Numbered from the stretch's first letter, positions 47,074 through 59,233 are shown. The stretch is 64,000 nucleotides of DNA from Porodaedalea pini (GCA_002794775.1 NBAY01000009.1:930001-994000); one strand, 5' to 3'. Made by a program: numbers and translations. The notes: generated from the letters alone by a model not told the origin.

Positions 47074-47079
47074 TATAAA
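47074..47079 (+). promoter_or_regulatory. Candidate TATA box of the mitochondrial protein gene
   Basis: TATAAA, 67 nt before the ATG at 47141, which fits a short 5' UTR. Confidence 0.5.
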
Positions 47080-47140
47080 CCAGCTCTCGCCTCCAGCTTA
47101 CTATTCACCACCCTGTATCCGCCCAAAACGAGAAAACAAT

Positions 47141-47657
47141 ATGTCCTCGATACTCATTCGCTCTGCACGCCGCGCCGTTGCCGCCACCACACGCCCCACC
47201 GCGTCGACTGCGCGAGCCGGCGTCGCGCAGTCGAGGTTCTACTCAAGGTAGCGTGCGCTCAAAGCACTTATCATCTCACTAAACTAAACGTTGCCCCCCC
47301 GCCACCAGCACGGTGCACGACAACGACCCGGACGTGCTCGAGTCGGAGAAGGCGAAGAACCTGTCGGGGAAGCAGCACAAGTCGTCCTCGCCGCACGCGA
47401 GCGCGCCGGGGTGGAACGAGTACCTCGCGACGACGAGCGAGGCGGCGGTGAAGGCGGACAAGTCCGGGAACGGCGGCGGGCCGGAGATGATGCAGAAGCG
47501 GACGGTCGAGCACATACGCGCGCGGCACCACGCGGACGACGTCACGAGCGGGAGCGTCGAGGCGGAGTACGAGCGCGACGAGATCGAGGGCCCGCTGAAG
47601 AGCGCGATGTCGCGAGCAGAGCAGACGGTCGAGACGGTAAAGAACGGCCAGTCGTGA
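47141..47657 (+). CDS. Small conserved-type mitochondrial protein of unknown function
   Basis: Exons 47141-47247 and 47309-47657 (about 151 residues). The N-terminus is a classical matrix presequence: Arg/Ser/Ala-rich, no acids, ending AQSRFYSS. The mature part has DNDPDVLESEKAKNLSGK, then SAPGWNEYLATTSEAAVKAD and a charged helical tail. The DPDVLE...KNLSG and APGWNE blocks resemble a conserved fungal mitochondrial family that I cannot name with confidence. The second exon is very GC-rich, with codon third positions almost all G or C, unlike its spacers. This GC bias explains long open frames on the other strand. Confidence 0.83.
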
Positions 47658-48074
47658 GACCTGAAGGTGAGTCAGTGTGCACTTGGCCTGCGTAGGTTCA
47701 CGGACGGGACGAGGCAGCTGACTGCACGTCGGAATGTAGAAGCACGGCTAGTCTGTAGCTCATGAAGAATGCAACTAATGTATTTGTACCTGCACTGCTT
47801 TGTATATGCACTCAGTGCATGACAATATGTGTGATCACGTGAGGGAAATTACACCGCCCGCAGCCTGCTGCCTGCATGCTCGCAAGTCCTCGTGTTGTCC
47901 ACCGTCAGATGCCTCCACTCATCCTCTCCCACTCCCACTCGCAATCTTCCCTATCGTAGTACAGCGCAGCCAGGTCAGCCAACATCGTTAATTTTTGCAC
48001 ATCTAAATTATCGACATACTGTAGATTTTAGCGACCCGGAGTCACTAGCAACTCAAATTTTATTCAGAACCAGA

Positions 48075-50810
48075 ATGGGCATGGGCTTCATGAACACATT
48101 CCCGTTCTCCATCGGCTCCTTCGCCATCCTCGACGACCTCGATGATTCCAGCTCCGGCACAGACACTTACGTCGAGCGACGGCGCACCACCACCACCGTT
48201 GCCTCGCAGGTGGCCAAGTCTGGATCCAGATCCAAATCCAAATCCAAGCAATCCATCACGACGTCCACCCGCGCCGTCGCACATGAGCCCACGAGTAAAC
48301 GCGCTTCTGCGACCATAAAGGGCACGGAAACCGCGCGGTCTACGACTGTCGCGAATGTTGATGTTAATGATAACGATACTAGACCGCATGATACCACGAC
48401 CAATGTTAGTACGAGGCGCTCCGTTGCGAACGAGACGACGGTGAGACGGTCGACTGTCACCGCTCCTGCTGCACCTGGCCGCGAGCCGTCCCGTCACTCA
48501 AGACACGAGAAACATGAAGAAGGGGAGCTGAAGAAGCAGACGTCGAAGAGAGAGGAGGAGAATAGGAAGGAGAAGGAAAAGGATGAGACGATCGTCGAGG
48601 TGAAGATCAGCTCGAAGGATACAACTAGATCAATATCAAGATCTCAAGCGAGGTCCCAAGAGCCCTCCCGCGCGCCTCCACTCTCCGAGCCCGAGACCAA
48701 AGCCGATGTTTCCACAGAGGATCTACGCAAAGAAAACCGCGCGCTGCGCCGGCGGACCGAGCGCCTCGAGAAGGACCTCGCCGCCTACCGCCGGCACGCC
48801 GAGCACTACCGCGAGCGGCGCCGCGACGCCGAGCGCGAGCGTCTCAAGGCGGAGGAGCGCGCACGCGAGCTTGAGATCGTCGTCACGAACATGCGCGAGA
48901 GCTACGAGCTCGAGCTCGACGACCTCCGCACGCAGATGGCGGAGCATGCGGCGAAGTCAGCGGCATCGGCGTCTGCTGCGCAGGTATATGCGAGTGGGAA
49001 CATGGAGGAGGAGGAAGAGCGTGCGGGAACCGTGCGTGAGCTGGAACCTTCTGTACGGGCTCCATCGAGACGAGATATGCGAAGCAGGGTGCCGACTGTG
49101 CAGGAGGCGCCGAGCGTTCATGATTCGTCAGTTCAAACCGATCCAATGCTCATACAAATACCACGCTCACGCCCAACCACTCCCTACCCCGGCGCTCTCC
49201 CTCCATCGACCGAAGGCTCGCGCGCGGCTTCGACACTTCTCGCACAACTTGAGCAGCGCGACGCCGAGCTTCGCGCGCTGAGACTTTTTCACGAAGAAGC
49301 GCCTCAAATCTCATTAGACACCCTTGCGTCATCCGTGAGGATACTTAACGCCGAATTGCATTCTCTTGCCGCCGCCATTGCCAGCGGTGTGCCGCTTGGC
49401 CGGACGTGGGAGGTTGCACAGGCGTGGGCGCTCGAGGCGGCCGAGCCCACGCTCGCGCGCTGTCTGCGCCTCCTCGCGGGAGTTACCGGTGCGGACTTTG
49501 CTGAGGACCCGACACTCGTGCGCCTCGCGCTCCAGGCGTGGCTTGTTTCCTGCTTGCAGCGCGTGTTTGAGAGATTCTTGTTCGGCCTTGAAGATGCGGA
49601 GGACGACATGCTAAGACGAATGTTCGAGCGTGTGCAGGCTCGCGGTAAGTGTCAATATTTGTGATTAAATGAAGCACATTCTTACGTTGTACTCTATAGA
49701 GTCCTTACCAATAGCAGCGCGCTGGCGCGCACTTACACGTCGACACGCACGCACTCTCGCTACACCTCCTATCACGTCGGCGGTTGCATCCACAGCCTTC
49801 TCTGCCGCACAGGATCACTCTGTCCACCTCCTCGAAATGGACATCCTCGTCGGAGCAGAGGCGCTGCTGCGTTTCGCGGGGGCGCACAGTCCGCCGGGCG
49901 TCCTACTTGCAGAACTCAGCAGCGCACATGGCCGACGCATCGCGCGAGTCGCACGGCGCGTCGCGCGGCTTGCGGGTGATCTAGCGGAGCGCGCGCCGGT
50001 GGGGTGCGAGGTGTTTACGGTCGCTGAAGGGAGTGAGCAGGGTCAAGGGGACGCAGTTGGCAGCTCCGGAGACGGAGGCGGGCTTTTCTTGTGCGGCTGC
50101 ATGGAGAGCGTCGACCAGGAGTGCAGGCGGTGGGTGGGCTCAGCGCAGCGACCAGGACGCACGACGGGGACGCGTACACGCACGCACACGCGGCGGGCAC
50201 CGTGCGGAACAAGAGCAAGACGCGGAGCCACGGGCGGACTGCGACGACGCGCACGTGGGCGGACACGATTATCCGGCAGTGGGATCGTGACGATAGTGAC
50301 GAGGAGCCCGAGGAGGACAGCGATGAGGACGATGAGGAGGAGGGAGGGGAGGAAGATGAATTTGCGGATGGTGTGGATGGACATGCAGGCGAGGATGGGC
50401 ATGCAGGCGCAGCGGTGGTGTGCTCGCTTGGCTTTGGGCTGCGGCGCGTTTTGCGCCGCCCACGACGGAAAGGTACACGCGCTGGACAGACTGCAGCGGG
50501 CGCGGACCGACACCAGCTGCACGCGCAGCGCAGCGAGGAGGAGCTACAGCGCGAGCGGCGGCGCGGAGTGCAGGCGGAAGTGAAGACGTTGCACGGCTCC
50601 GCATCCGACGCGAAGTCAACATACACGAAACTGAGCGCGACGTCCTCGACGACCGCCTCCTCGATCTCGGCGTCGAGTGCGGCGACCAGCCGGACGGAGC
50701 GACAGCGGCAGCGAGTAGAGAATGCAAGCCGCGAACATGAAGTAGAGGTCCGAGGAGGAGGAGGAGGAGAGGAGAGAGAGAAGAAGATGGGCGAGAGGTG
50801 GAAGTGCTAG
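48075..50810 (+). CDS. Coiled-coil protein of the same family as 24605-26127 (copy 2)
   Basis: Likely start ATG 48075 (MGMGFMNTF; a second ATG is at 48081). The first large exon runs to about 49645. It has a Ser/Thr/Lys-rich disordered part, a long coiled coil (about 48710-48960; ENRALRRRTERLEKDLAAYR), an AELHSLAAAIASGV segment and RVFERFLFGLED. After an intron, the next exon opens ESLPIAARWRALTRRHART, matching SRWRALTHAHI of copy 1. An unresolved intron lies around 50030-50150. The final exon has an acidic run (about 50290-50370), VVCSLGFGLRR matching copy 1's VLCTTEVGLQ, and a tail ending TAG 50808-50810. Function unknown. Confidence 0.74.
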
Positions 50811-51103
50811 TAAAGACGGACGTGCTGATGTCTTCGACTGTTGACCTGCTACAGAGACGGTTTGACGGTTAGCGAGGGCGGCGGCGGGTCTTGTGTGTCC
50901 ACGTCGATCGTATTATCCGATCTTCTTCCGGACTTCGGCTTCCCTGCATTAGTTGATATTTCTGCATTTGTGACCGCCTTTACACGGAAGCATATTTTTA
51001 TTGCATTTTTGTACTCCTATCATTTACAAACTACTAAGTAAATAAAAATCTACATATTTCTCTAACTTACCTGGCTTTTCACAACGTACATAAGTAATCC
51101 TTT

Positions 51104-52478
51104 CTACATGAGAAGTACTACATAGTCACTGGACTCTGACTTCCTCTTTGTTCCGACACCAAAGCCACCAGGACCACTGTGAGGATTGATTGTTGACTCG
51201 TCTTCGCTTTCGTGGCTGCTGTTGACAGGACTGCTGTCATGTTCTGGCTCGGGAGGGCTTGTGTCTGCGTCGGCCTGCGTTGGAAAGGCAGATCTCAATG
51301 ATTATGCTCTGTCATCTTTCCTGCATGATGGCGATTATGCATAAATTTTCAGCATTACAGAAGCATTTATGTACTTACAACTGTTCCATGTTGGTATCAC
51401 TGCTAAGCTTCTTGCCATTTGTATTGCTTTCCCGGAACAGCACTGGCAGCAGCAGATGATTCTAGAAATATATGATATGAATTGAGTTCGTATGATTAGC
51501 CTATATATTATCTGTGCATACCGTATGCAAGTGCTGAGAGCAACACTTGTAATTCGGGAGGTAGTTTCTTGCTGACTTCGGCCTCCAAGAAGGCAGGCAA
51601 AGCCTCAAGAGCACTATTCAAGTCTGGCGAAGATAAAGAGTGATTAAAACAAACAAAGCCAGACATCTTGCATATAAGAGAGAATGAATTAATGCCAAGT
51701 TCGTAACGTCTGGGACCATACAGAAGAGCCTGTTTGAAGCACCCTTAGCGATAGAGAGTCGTGAGAAAGCGTGGCCCAAGAAACACTTTCTTGGGCGATG
51801 CTTTCTCACAACTCTAGTACTTTCTCGGTTTCCTTTGCTCTGCGGTTCTCCCTTGAATATCTCGACACAAATTTCTTGTGGTATCAACTGACTTCAGTGT
51901 TTTTGAAAAGCAGCTATTCCCAGAGCATGACTTTTTCAGAGAGCGTAGACAAGCTCATGAGCGCATTCATCGTCTTGAAGGCTCATTGCAGCAAAAGAAT
52001 CTCGTGCTGGTGAATTAATGTTGGTTGAATTCGTCGCAAGACAGTACTAGTACTAGTGTTACATCATGATGCTCGGTATGCTACTAAATCTAAACTAGTA
52101 CTCCTTCTTTCCTATCATATTACTGTATTTTTATACGGTATGCTATTCTAGCCAAATAAACGAGACATTAAACTAATTTATGGACTCCTTTACCCGTAAC
52201 TCTCTGAACCCGCCAGGAAGGGAATATATATAAGGGGCATGAGACGAAAGGTTGAATGTACTCACCCCACCTGCGGTCGGAAATTGAGATCGACGGTGGT
52301 GATAAGACGTACAGTTGTGGATATTCTGGAAGAGGTTAAATACGGGGGGACTCAGTCCTTTATATCTCTCTCGAGTGGCAGGCGATGGCGTACGAACGAA
52401 AGTTAGGCTGACGCTGGAGATCGATGCCTTGTCTTCATCGGTTGAGAGTTCATCAATATAGAGCTTCGTGCGTTTCAA
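51104..52478 (-). pseudogene. Possible gene remnant, fragmentary exons
   Basis: A possible first exon begins at ATG 52478 (MKRTKLYIDELSTDED...) and ends at a donor GTGAGT near 52263. Further coding-like blocks include STLSEKVMLWE (about 51960), LPAFLEAEVSKKLPPELQVLLS (51595-51530, written in two parts as LPAFLEAEVSKK and LPPELQVLLS), and an acidic Ser-rich tail ending at 51104. Stops and AT-rich filler separate them. It may be a spliced gene I could not assemble or the wreck of a transposon-linked gene. Confidence 0.3.
51755..51815. repeat. 61-bp near-perfect hairpin (29-nt arms, 3-nt loop)
   Basis: Arms 51755-51783 and 51787-51815 match at 26 of 29 positions and are separated by only CAC. 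The core is GTGAGAAAGC...GCCCAAGAAA. The stem is far longer than expected by chance and lies in an AT-rich non-genic island. Confidence 0.9.
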
Positions 52479-52673
52479 TATAAAGCATTAAATGCATCGA
52501 CCTCATCGAGTCAATCATCTCTACAGTAAAGGCGCAAAATACAAATTAATAAGCACAGCCAACCTCGCGTAAAGACGAAATCTAAGTACTATAGAGCTGA
52601 AGTTCTGCAATTATGCGATGAAAATTCGCTAGCACGGGCAACCGAGCGATCCTGTGACAGAATCCGATTACAT

Positions 52674-54936
52674 TCATAGCAAAGCCTCTCTCTCATCATT
52701 TGCAGCTACGCTGGGCGATCCGGCATGCGAAGGATATTTGCGCACAAGCCGTGCAAGCTTCGCACCGCCTTCGATCTCCTCCACCTCTTCGACAATCTCA
52801 TATCCACCGAGCCGAGGAATGAGCACGATCCAGATATAATAGTAAAGCGCACAGGCCTTTGAAAACACTTCCGGTAAGCATGAAATTGTGCGGTAGAACG
52901 AAGTACGTACGAGGAGGATGGCGATTCCTACGACACAATACCTGCAAAAGCCATCAGCTCGTGGTACCACACACTAAAAGCCGGTGTACACTTACGTCGC
53001 GTACCAAAATGACACATCTGCATGGCCTTTCTCCGGAGGAATCCTAAGTTGATGATTCAATGGGTCACCAAAAATGCATAATTGAGATACGCGTGACTTA
53101 CCAAGGCATGACCACTAAGAACACGCAGCTGGACAGGTTCAGTACGATCCAAATATTCGATGCTCTAATCTTCCCATGCGAAACGTTATGAGACGAGTGT
53201 CTCTTCCTCAGAATCCAGACTCCAAACGCAGTCGCAGCTCCGAAGAACTACACCGAAAAAATAAAAAAGGCAAATGTTGAGACAAGACACGAAGTAAAGT
53301 TTCGAGGATGCGCACCAAATTTGGATATGAAGCGAGGTCAAGCAGGAAATTGAAGGCGTCGGCAGCAGGGAGAGCAAGTATGACTAAAACAGTGAGGAGA
53401 TACTTCAGGAGCACAGGGCCGAGCGGTGTTCCGAAAGGCTTTGTAGACGCAAAGAACTCCGGCCAGGGGAGGAGCCCTTGCCGGGCTACTTCTCGAATTA
53501 CTCGAGCCTGACCCACGGTCTTTAGGACATCAGCTACTATGTATGCCTTCGATCGTATCGAGAAAGGAAGTAGCTTACCACAGCGATCTAGGTGCAATCT
53601 TGATTAAATGTCTTATTTCAGACACTCAATGGCGAGTACTCACGATGTTTCCAAGACAGCTGAAAACTACCATGACGGGAAGGATCTTCGCTGCCCACGA
53701 CTCCCCAAATACCTTTTGAAAGAACAGAGCTCCGACAAGCTGTCCGGACAGCTTGATCTCCTCCTTCGGAATGGCAGCAACATACGCAACATTCGTTAGA
53801 AGGAACAGGACTGATACTGATACGAGAGCAATGCGGCCCGCATTGCGAACGGTGCGGACGGGATCGCCGCCTTTGACCTCGCCTAGGACGTTGAAAGCAT
53901 TGTGCCAGCCGACGAAGGCGAAGTGCGTCTTGACAAATGCGGTAGCGAGTGCATTTCCGTTGAATGAAGTGTCCGCCCATGGTTCGCTAAAGTTAGAGAA
54001 TGGGTCCTTGACACGCGTGATACCGGCTAGGACAGCTAGGCCCGCAGCGACTACACTGTTCAGAGAGGGGGCTGAGTTGCGAAGGATGATGAGACGGTAT
54101 GAATAGAACGTACAAAACCTGCGACAGAACTTTGATGGCAGTGATGGCATTGACAACTCGCAACGACCATTTCGTCGAGATAGCAACGACTTAAGGTGAA
54201 GATGTCAGGCCGGGTAGTAAGAAATGTGCAAAAGACTGACCTGCGACTGCAAATGTTGCTACGGCAAGAGCAATGGAGGTTTGTTTGGGCGCAGTGGCTT
54301 GAATATCGAATAAAGTCATGAAATATTGGGCGAAGACAATCGAGTTCGTCGCGCTGAAACTGCAAGCGTTCATGAGAGATTGTCTCAGACATACCTCAAG
54401 GACGACCTACGAGAGGAGAACCGTTGTCACCGCAAAAGACACAGGCACCAGGAATTTAGGTCGAGGGTATGCCTGCTCGAGATACACGACCTCTGCACCA
54501 GACCTATTTGGAAACATGCTTCCCAGTTCGCTGTACATTGCTAGCCCGGCTGTGGAGATGTTAAAATTTATGGTAGCAAAGTCAAAGCGAAGAGTATCCA
54601 CAGACCAAAGGCGAAGACCGGTGCGAGTATCCATGCAAGGAAGAACATGCCGGTGGAGCCCACCGAGTTCAAGACGACACCAGGAACAGAGAATATCCCA
54701 GAGCCTAGCATTTGTCCTAGATTGAGCATGACGCATGATAACAGAGTGGCTTGACGACCAAGAGGATTGATCTTTATTTTATGAGTCGATGACTTGCAAG
54801 CTGATGGTATTTTAGAGGAAGAGATGCACACCTTTTCTATTGGGGCACCTAAGAGTGGGACGGCCTCATCTTCATCTTCCTCTTCTCCACCGCCTGTTCT
54901 GTACTCAACATCCTCTTCAGGAGGCACTACTGTCAT
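52674..54936 (-). CDS. APC-superfamily amino-acid permease (fungal LAT/methionine-permease type)
   Basis: Plasma-membrane amino-acid transporter with about 12 helices. First in-frame ATG is 54936 (MTVVPPEED); an upstream in-frame codon is TTG, so it was not chosen. A soluble acidic N-terminus leads into helix 1 with LGQMLGSGIFSVPG, the unwound substrate-binding signature of the family. Further helices: FFLAWILAPVFAFG, AMYSELGSMFPN, FAFVGWHNAFNVLGEV (helix 6 region), SGQLVGALFFQKVFG, VVFSCLGN, then ARQGLLPWPEFFA and a cytosolic tail ending at 52674. About 12 short introns. Methionine-permease (Mup1-like) identity is suggested by overall pattern, not shown. Confidence 0.85.
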
Positions 54937-54993
54937 CGCTGTAGAGTTCAAGGAGAAGTGGCGATTGTTGGTGGTAAGGGGGGAGAGAGTTCT

Positions 54994-55000
54994 CTATATA
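54994..55000 (-). promoter_or_regulatory. Candidate TATA box of the permease
   Basis: TATATAG on the minus strand, about 60 nt before the ATG at 54936. Confidence 0.45.
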
Positions 55001-55261
55001 GCTGCAGCGCTGATAGCCCACGGGCTGAGTGATAAAGACAGCGCCGAGCATCATGCACACCATCAGTCAGATTCACAGGTTTCGTGATAAGGGAGTGCTA
55101 ACGCAGCCGTTTCAGACTCGACGCCATCTTGCGCCTAAATGGCGCGCTGATCGGCGTTTGTCACGTGCTCGCGCTGCGGATGCAGTGGCACGTGAGTTTC
55201 AACAGCGCTTGCGGTCTGCATGTAACAAACCCGCTATAGCTTCCTCTTTTTATTGTCGACA

Positions 55262-55684
55262 ATGTCTGGGGAAAATATCAATACTTTCCCTGCCGGTTTG
55301 CCTGCCGTGCCACTCGAAGCGCCACCTGCGTACGAGCCGAAACCCGCAGACGACGTCGACATCGAACAACGCGAAGTCCAGCATGAACAACATGCGCCGA
55401 CGAAGTCAACTTGGAAGCGAGTCTCGCTCTCACTCGTACTTGTCATCTTCTCTCTCTGGTTCACTATCCTCGTGCTTGATGTGACCAGCGCGCGGCGCTC
55501 TGGTGTTGTCTATTCCTCTCGGTACGTTCGCTTTTGCATTTCTTCGCTTAAGTACGGCTGACGCATTCTGACGAACAGATACTCGAAGGACTATCGTTAC
55601 CGTCCAGCCGCCAGCCCCGTCATCACCGAGACGCTCGTAGACGGGCGCACGCGTATTCGTGGCGCTCAACCCACGCTCCACTGA
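55262..55684 (+). CDS. Small single-pass membrane protein, hypothetical
   Basis: Exons 55262-55521 and 55579-55684 join in frame to 121 residues. ATG context is good (GACAATGTC). The N-terminal 55 residues are soluble, Pro-rich and acidic with a PPAYEPK segment (a PPxY motif, as bound by WW domains of NEDD4-type ubiquitin ligases). One helix follows (about residues 58-78: LSLVLVIFSLWFTILVLDV). A short basic tail ends RGAQPTLH. No family recognised. Its divergent neighbour is an amino-acid permease; a PPxY membrane protein could in principle act as a ligase adaptor, but that is conjecture. Confidence 0.72.
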
Positions 55685-56394
55685 AGACAGGGAGTGCAAC
55701 AAGCGGATGGCAGAGGAATTGCTTCCGAATGAAGTTCGTAAACTCCGCGTGGTTTGAAAACTTCGAGCTTATTCCAACCCTCCTATAGCCTTGGACATTT
55801 CTGAATTATGCATCCTTCGACATTCATGCCCGCCTTTCATTATGGACTCATACTTTTCTGGAGCTGTGAACGATTGTACCAAAACATATTTATTAGCCAA
55901 TAGCTGTGCTTCTATCGCATGTCTCATGCAATGTACACACCCTTGGTCGAAACTTCGGACTCCGAGAGGCACTTAAACCTTGTCGACTTTGATCTCTCAA
56001 GCAAGATTGAATCTGCTTTGCTTATTCGATCAAACTTATCCGGAAAGCAATCTGAATGAGCACTATCGCTCACAGAAGGATTGTCTCTAAGTATGCCTTC
56101 TTCGTAGCCCTTCAAGGGTCTTTGTCTTTTTATCATAAAGAGCTGACAATGCGCACTTACGAAGGAATTAGAAATCCGATGGTCGCCTTATCGCGCAAGC
56201 AGCACGTTCGAAGCCCAAATTGTCATTTAAACCAAGCAAAAATAGTAAATACCAATACAAGTTAGAAAGGTTTGAGTAAAACAAAGGCATCCAGCAGTCA
56301 AAATCGATCCGAGACAGGGAAGAACAGTGTGGCAAGCCGCATTCGTCTACGCGAAACACGCATCCGATTATATATGGATCTTCGGATTGGCCTT
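55685..56394. other. Convergent intergenic region
   Basis: Between the 3' ends of the small membrane protein (+) and the secreted protein (-). No supported gene. Confidence 0.5.
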
Positions 56395-59014
56395 TCATGC
56401 ACTGGCAGCGGTCGTCTGAGCCTGTGCGTTGCACTGTGTCTGCTGGTCGCCGCATGCTGCAACTGTCAGGCCACCAGTGTTACCCGACGAGTTCGCGGCG
56501 TCGGCGCAGTTGTTGTTCTGCACGTCGCTGGAGATTATTCGTCAGCTGAACTGCTTCTTACCATTCAATAAACAGACAAGAATCACCAAGATCGGACAAG
56601 GGCATTCTGGAGGCTGTTGAACGCAGAGTTTCCGTCGACCTGGAACTGTCCGTTGCCGAGGTCCGTCACGGCCGGCGCTGTTGCTCCAAGGGAGCCAGTG
56701 AACGTTTGGAGGTTGCCTGCGGTACTTGTGCTAGCAGCAGAAGGCGTCGCTGCTGCTGCCGGGCTGGATGAAGCCTGCGTAGCGACGGCAACCGTGGAAG
56801 ACGCAACGACGACAGCGACATTGGAGGTAGCCGGCGATGCATTGCCCGTGCTTGAGACAACGTTTCCCTGGTCATCGACTTCTGCCACGGAAGCAAAGTT
56901 CGTGGTGATGCCGAATGCAGCGTTGAACGCGTCGGCCTAAAAGAAGCTCAGTAAATAAATACATAAATGATACTGCTGAATGTACCTGAGCGCCAGTGTT
57001 CGCGGTCTGAGCGTCGGCAGCAGTGCTGGCGGTCTGGCAAGTGTCCTTTGCGGTCTGGTCGGCACCACAGCTGTTCGTCAGCGTGTTGCAGATGAACTGT
57101 GATATAATGTCAATGGCCTGAGCCGAACCATGGTTGTATGAAGCTGAAAGAATAACAAGGCTAAGGTGAATTTCTTTTCGTAATAATGGTTTCAGAGGCT
57201 TACTCTTGTTAACGGGCTCGAAGCTCGTCTCCTTCCTGCCGTCAAAGCCAGTGCCGAACTCAATTTGCGGGACCGAGCAGGAGCCGAAGTTGCCAACGCT
57301 TGTGCTCGTGCTCGAAGCAACCGCAGTGCTCGCAGCTGCGGTGGCACTAGTCGCCGCCGCTACACCGGAACCGGCCGCTGCGTCGGTGGTCGCCGCAGAG
57401 GCCCCTGCAGGAGCAGCAGCAACAGCCGATGTAGCAGTCGACCCGGTGCCGGCGATCGTGGATCCAGTGTCGTCCACTTCTGCGACAGCGGCGAAGTTGG
57501 TGGTGATTCCAAATACAGCGTTGAACGCATCGGCCTGATGCGCAGACTTAAATCAGTGGGGGTCCCAATTCAACAGAGACCCGTATGCGAACCTGCGCGC
57601 CAGTCTTTGCAGTCTGGCTGTCAGCAGCGGTCGATGCAGTCTGACAAGTGTCTTTCGCTGTCTGGTCAGCGCCGCAGGTGTTCGTAAGCGTGTCACAAAT
57701 GAACTGAGTGATAACATCGATGTTTTGTGCAGATGAGTGAGGGTACGAAGCTAATGTTTAGGAAATTAATCATCAGACTCTCGGATCATATACATAGTTC
57801 AGATGGGTCTGTTCTGCTTACTCTCGTCGACAGGCTCGAAGCTGGTCTCCTTCCTGTTATCGAAGCCCACACCAAACTGAATCTGCGGGACAGAGCAGGA
57901 GCCAAAGTCGCCGATGTCAGAAGCAGCAGCGGTACTAGTGGCAGCAGCGCTAGTCGCTGTCGCGTCAGCCGCGGCGCTGGTTGCTGCTGAGTCTGCAGTA
58001 GCACTAGCGCCGACCGTCACCGTGACAAGCGACTATCAAAGAGCAGAAAGAATCAGTCAGCTAGACTAGCCAAACAATTTGAATCACAAACGCAGGAGTC
58101 AGTAGCAGAGGCAGCTGCGTCCTCGGTTGAAGATACGGTGACAGTCACGACACTCGAGTCCTATTGAGAAGGTCAGTTATTAGATTACTTGAGAAACAGC
58201 CGCCCTAGACGCACGCATTCCTCGTCCGAGGGGTCCGTCGCTATTGCAACAATGCCAGTGGCCGCCGCCGCAGAGGAATCGACTGCCGAGGAGGCAGAGT
58301 CGACTGTAGATGAAGTGGAATTGGACGCCACCGACGAGGAATTACCAAAGGGGAATGTGTTAGCCTGGCTGCCCAGAGTCACACTACTGTTCGTTGCGGG
58401 GTCGAAGAAGATGTTCGGGTCATTAGCAGGATCCTGCGCCTGTACAAGGCCATTCAGCTCTGCGTTCTTAGGCGCTGTCTGGCAGAAGACGGAGTTCCTG
58501 TTCGTCGGAGGATTCGTGGTGAAGTCCTAGGCATAATATATGAGCGATTAGTACCCAAATTCCTCATATTCGAAAGAAAATCGCACGGGAGGAGTGTTCT
58601 TCTCGACCTGTCGGAACTCCACGGCAATGGCGATCATGTTGGCCTTGGTCGTGTTGTCAAACTGCTGCGCAGCATCTGAATGAATTATATACCATCAGCA
58701 CTCAATCTACTTCGTTCCTGTGACTGAAGGGACGTGCCGATGATCGAATCAGCCATATCCTGCTGAGTGCATTCGCCGGCAGCACCGAGCAGTGTCGAGA
58801 CTGCTTGTCCTGCGAGCGTTCCACAGACCTGGCCCTCACAAGCCGAGCTCAGCTGACTGAGCACGGCGGGGTTCTGCTGGCCAAAACGGCGCGGGTGGAG
58901 AAAAACGGCTTTGTTGTCCCGCTCAAGCCATCTTTCACGGCCAAGAACTTGGTCAGACACAGAGAGAACAGATAGTGCGATAGCTGCAAGGGTGACACAT
59001 TGCTTGTTGAACAT
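56395..59014 (-). CDS. Secreted Ser/Ala-rich protein with an internal tandem duplication
   Basis: Start ATG 59014 with a signal peptide (MFNKQCVTLAAIALSVLS...). A Cys-containing N-terminal part follows (CEGQVCGTLAGQ; RNSVFCQTAPKNAELNGLVQA). Then come Ser/Thr/Ala linkers and two near-identical modules: CSVPQI-FG-GFD-RKETSFEPV, then QFIC-TLTN-CGADQTAKDTCQ, then ADAFNA-FGITTNFA. The last exon appears to encode QNNNCADAANSSGNTGGL and ends TGA 56395-56397. An earlier TGA at 56583 would apply if the last intron is not spliced. Even-numbered cysteines suggest disulfides outside the cell. Likely a wall or extracellular protein of a fungal-specific family; role unknown. At least ten introns. Confidence 0.78.
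56872..57287 (-). repeat. Duplicated module, second copy
   Basis: Encodes the CSVPQIEFG to FASVAEVDD module with introns at about 57144-57204 and 56942-56987, in the same positions as the first copy. Confidence 0.85.
57470..57905 (-). repeat. Duplicated module, first copy
   Basis: Encodes the CSVPQIQFG to FAAVAEVDD module with two introns (about 57752-57822 and 57540-57592). It matches 56872-57287 at roughly four of five residues, with introns at the same two places. Confidence 0.85.
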
Positions 59015-59233
59015 ACTGGCGGCGGTAGCGTCGGAGGACGAACGAAAGTGAGTGCTGGTGTGCGGAAAAGTGAATGAAGCAAGTGAAGGAACGGAAGGGA
59101 GACACCAGGCCGAGATGCGAAGAAGGAAGAGTGCCGTTCAACGACTAGTGTGAAGAAAGCAAGAAGAAAAACGAACGAGAAAGAAAGAGAATGCGAAGTG
59201 AAACGGTGAGGAGAACGAAGTGCCGTGAGGGGT

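Larger units (their letters stand above)
50811..52673. other. AT-rich island with a decayed or unrecognised minus-strand gene
   Basis: Composition shifts to AT-rich from about 50990. It contains ACTAGTACT-type motifs near 52045-52060 and 52095, and a 61-bp hairpin at 51755-51815. Coding-like pieces on the minus strand are described separately. No transposase motif or terminal repeat was recognised. Confidence 0.45.

Noticed and set aside
47271..47695. Long frames on both strands over the mitochondrial gene
   Set aside because: High GC at third codon positions removes stop codons in other frames. Only the frame after the presequence exon is spliced correctly and has sensible composition.
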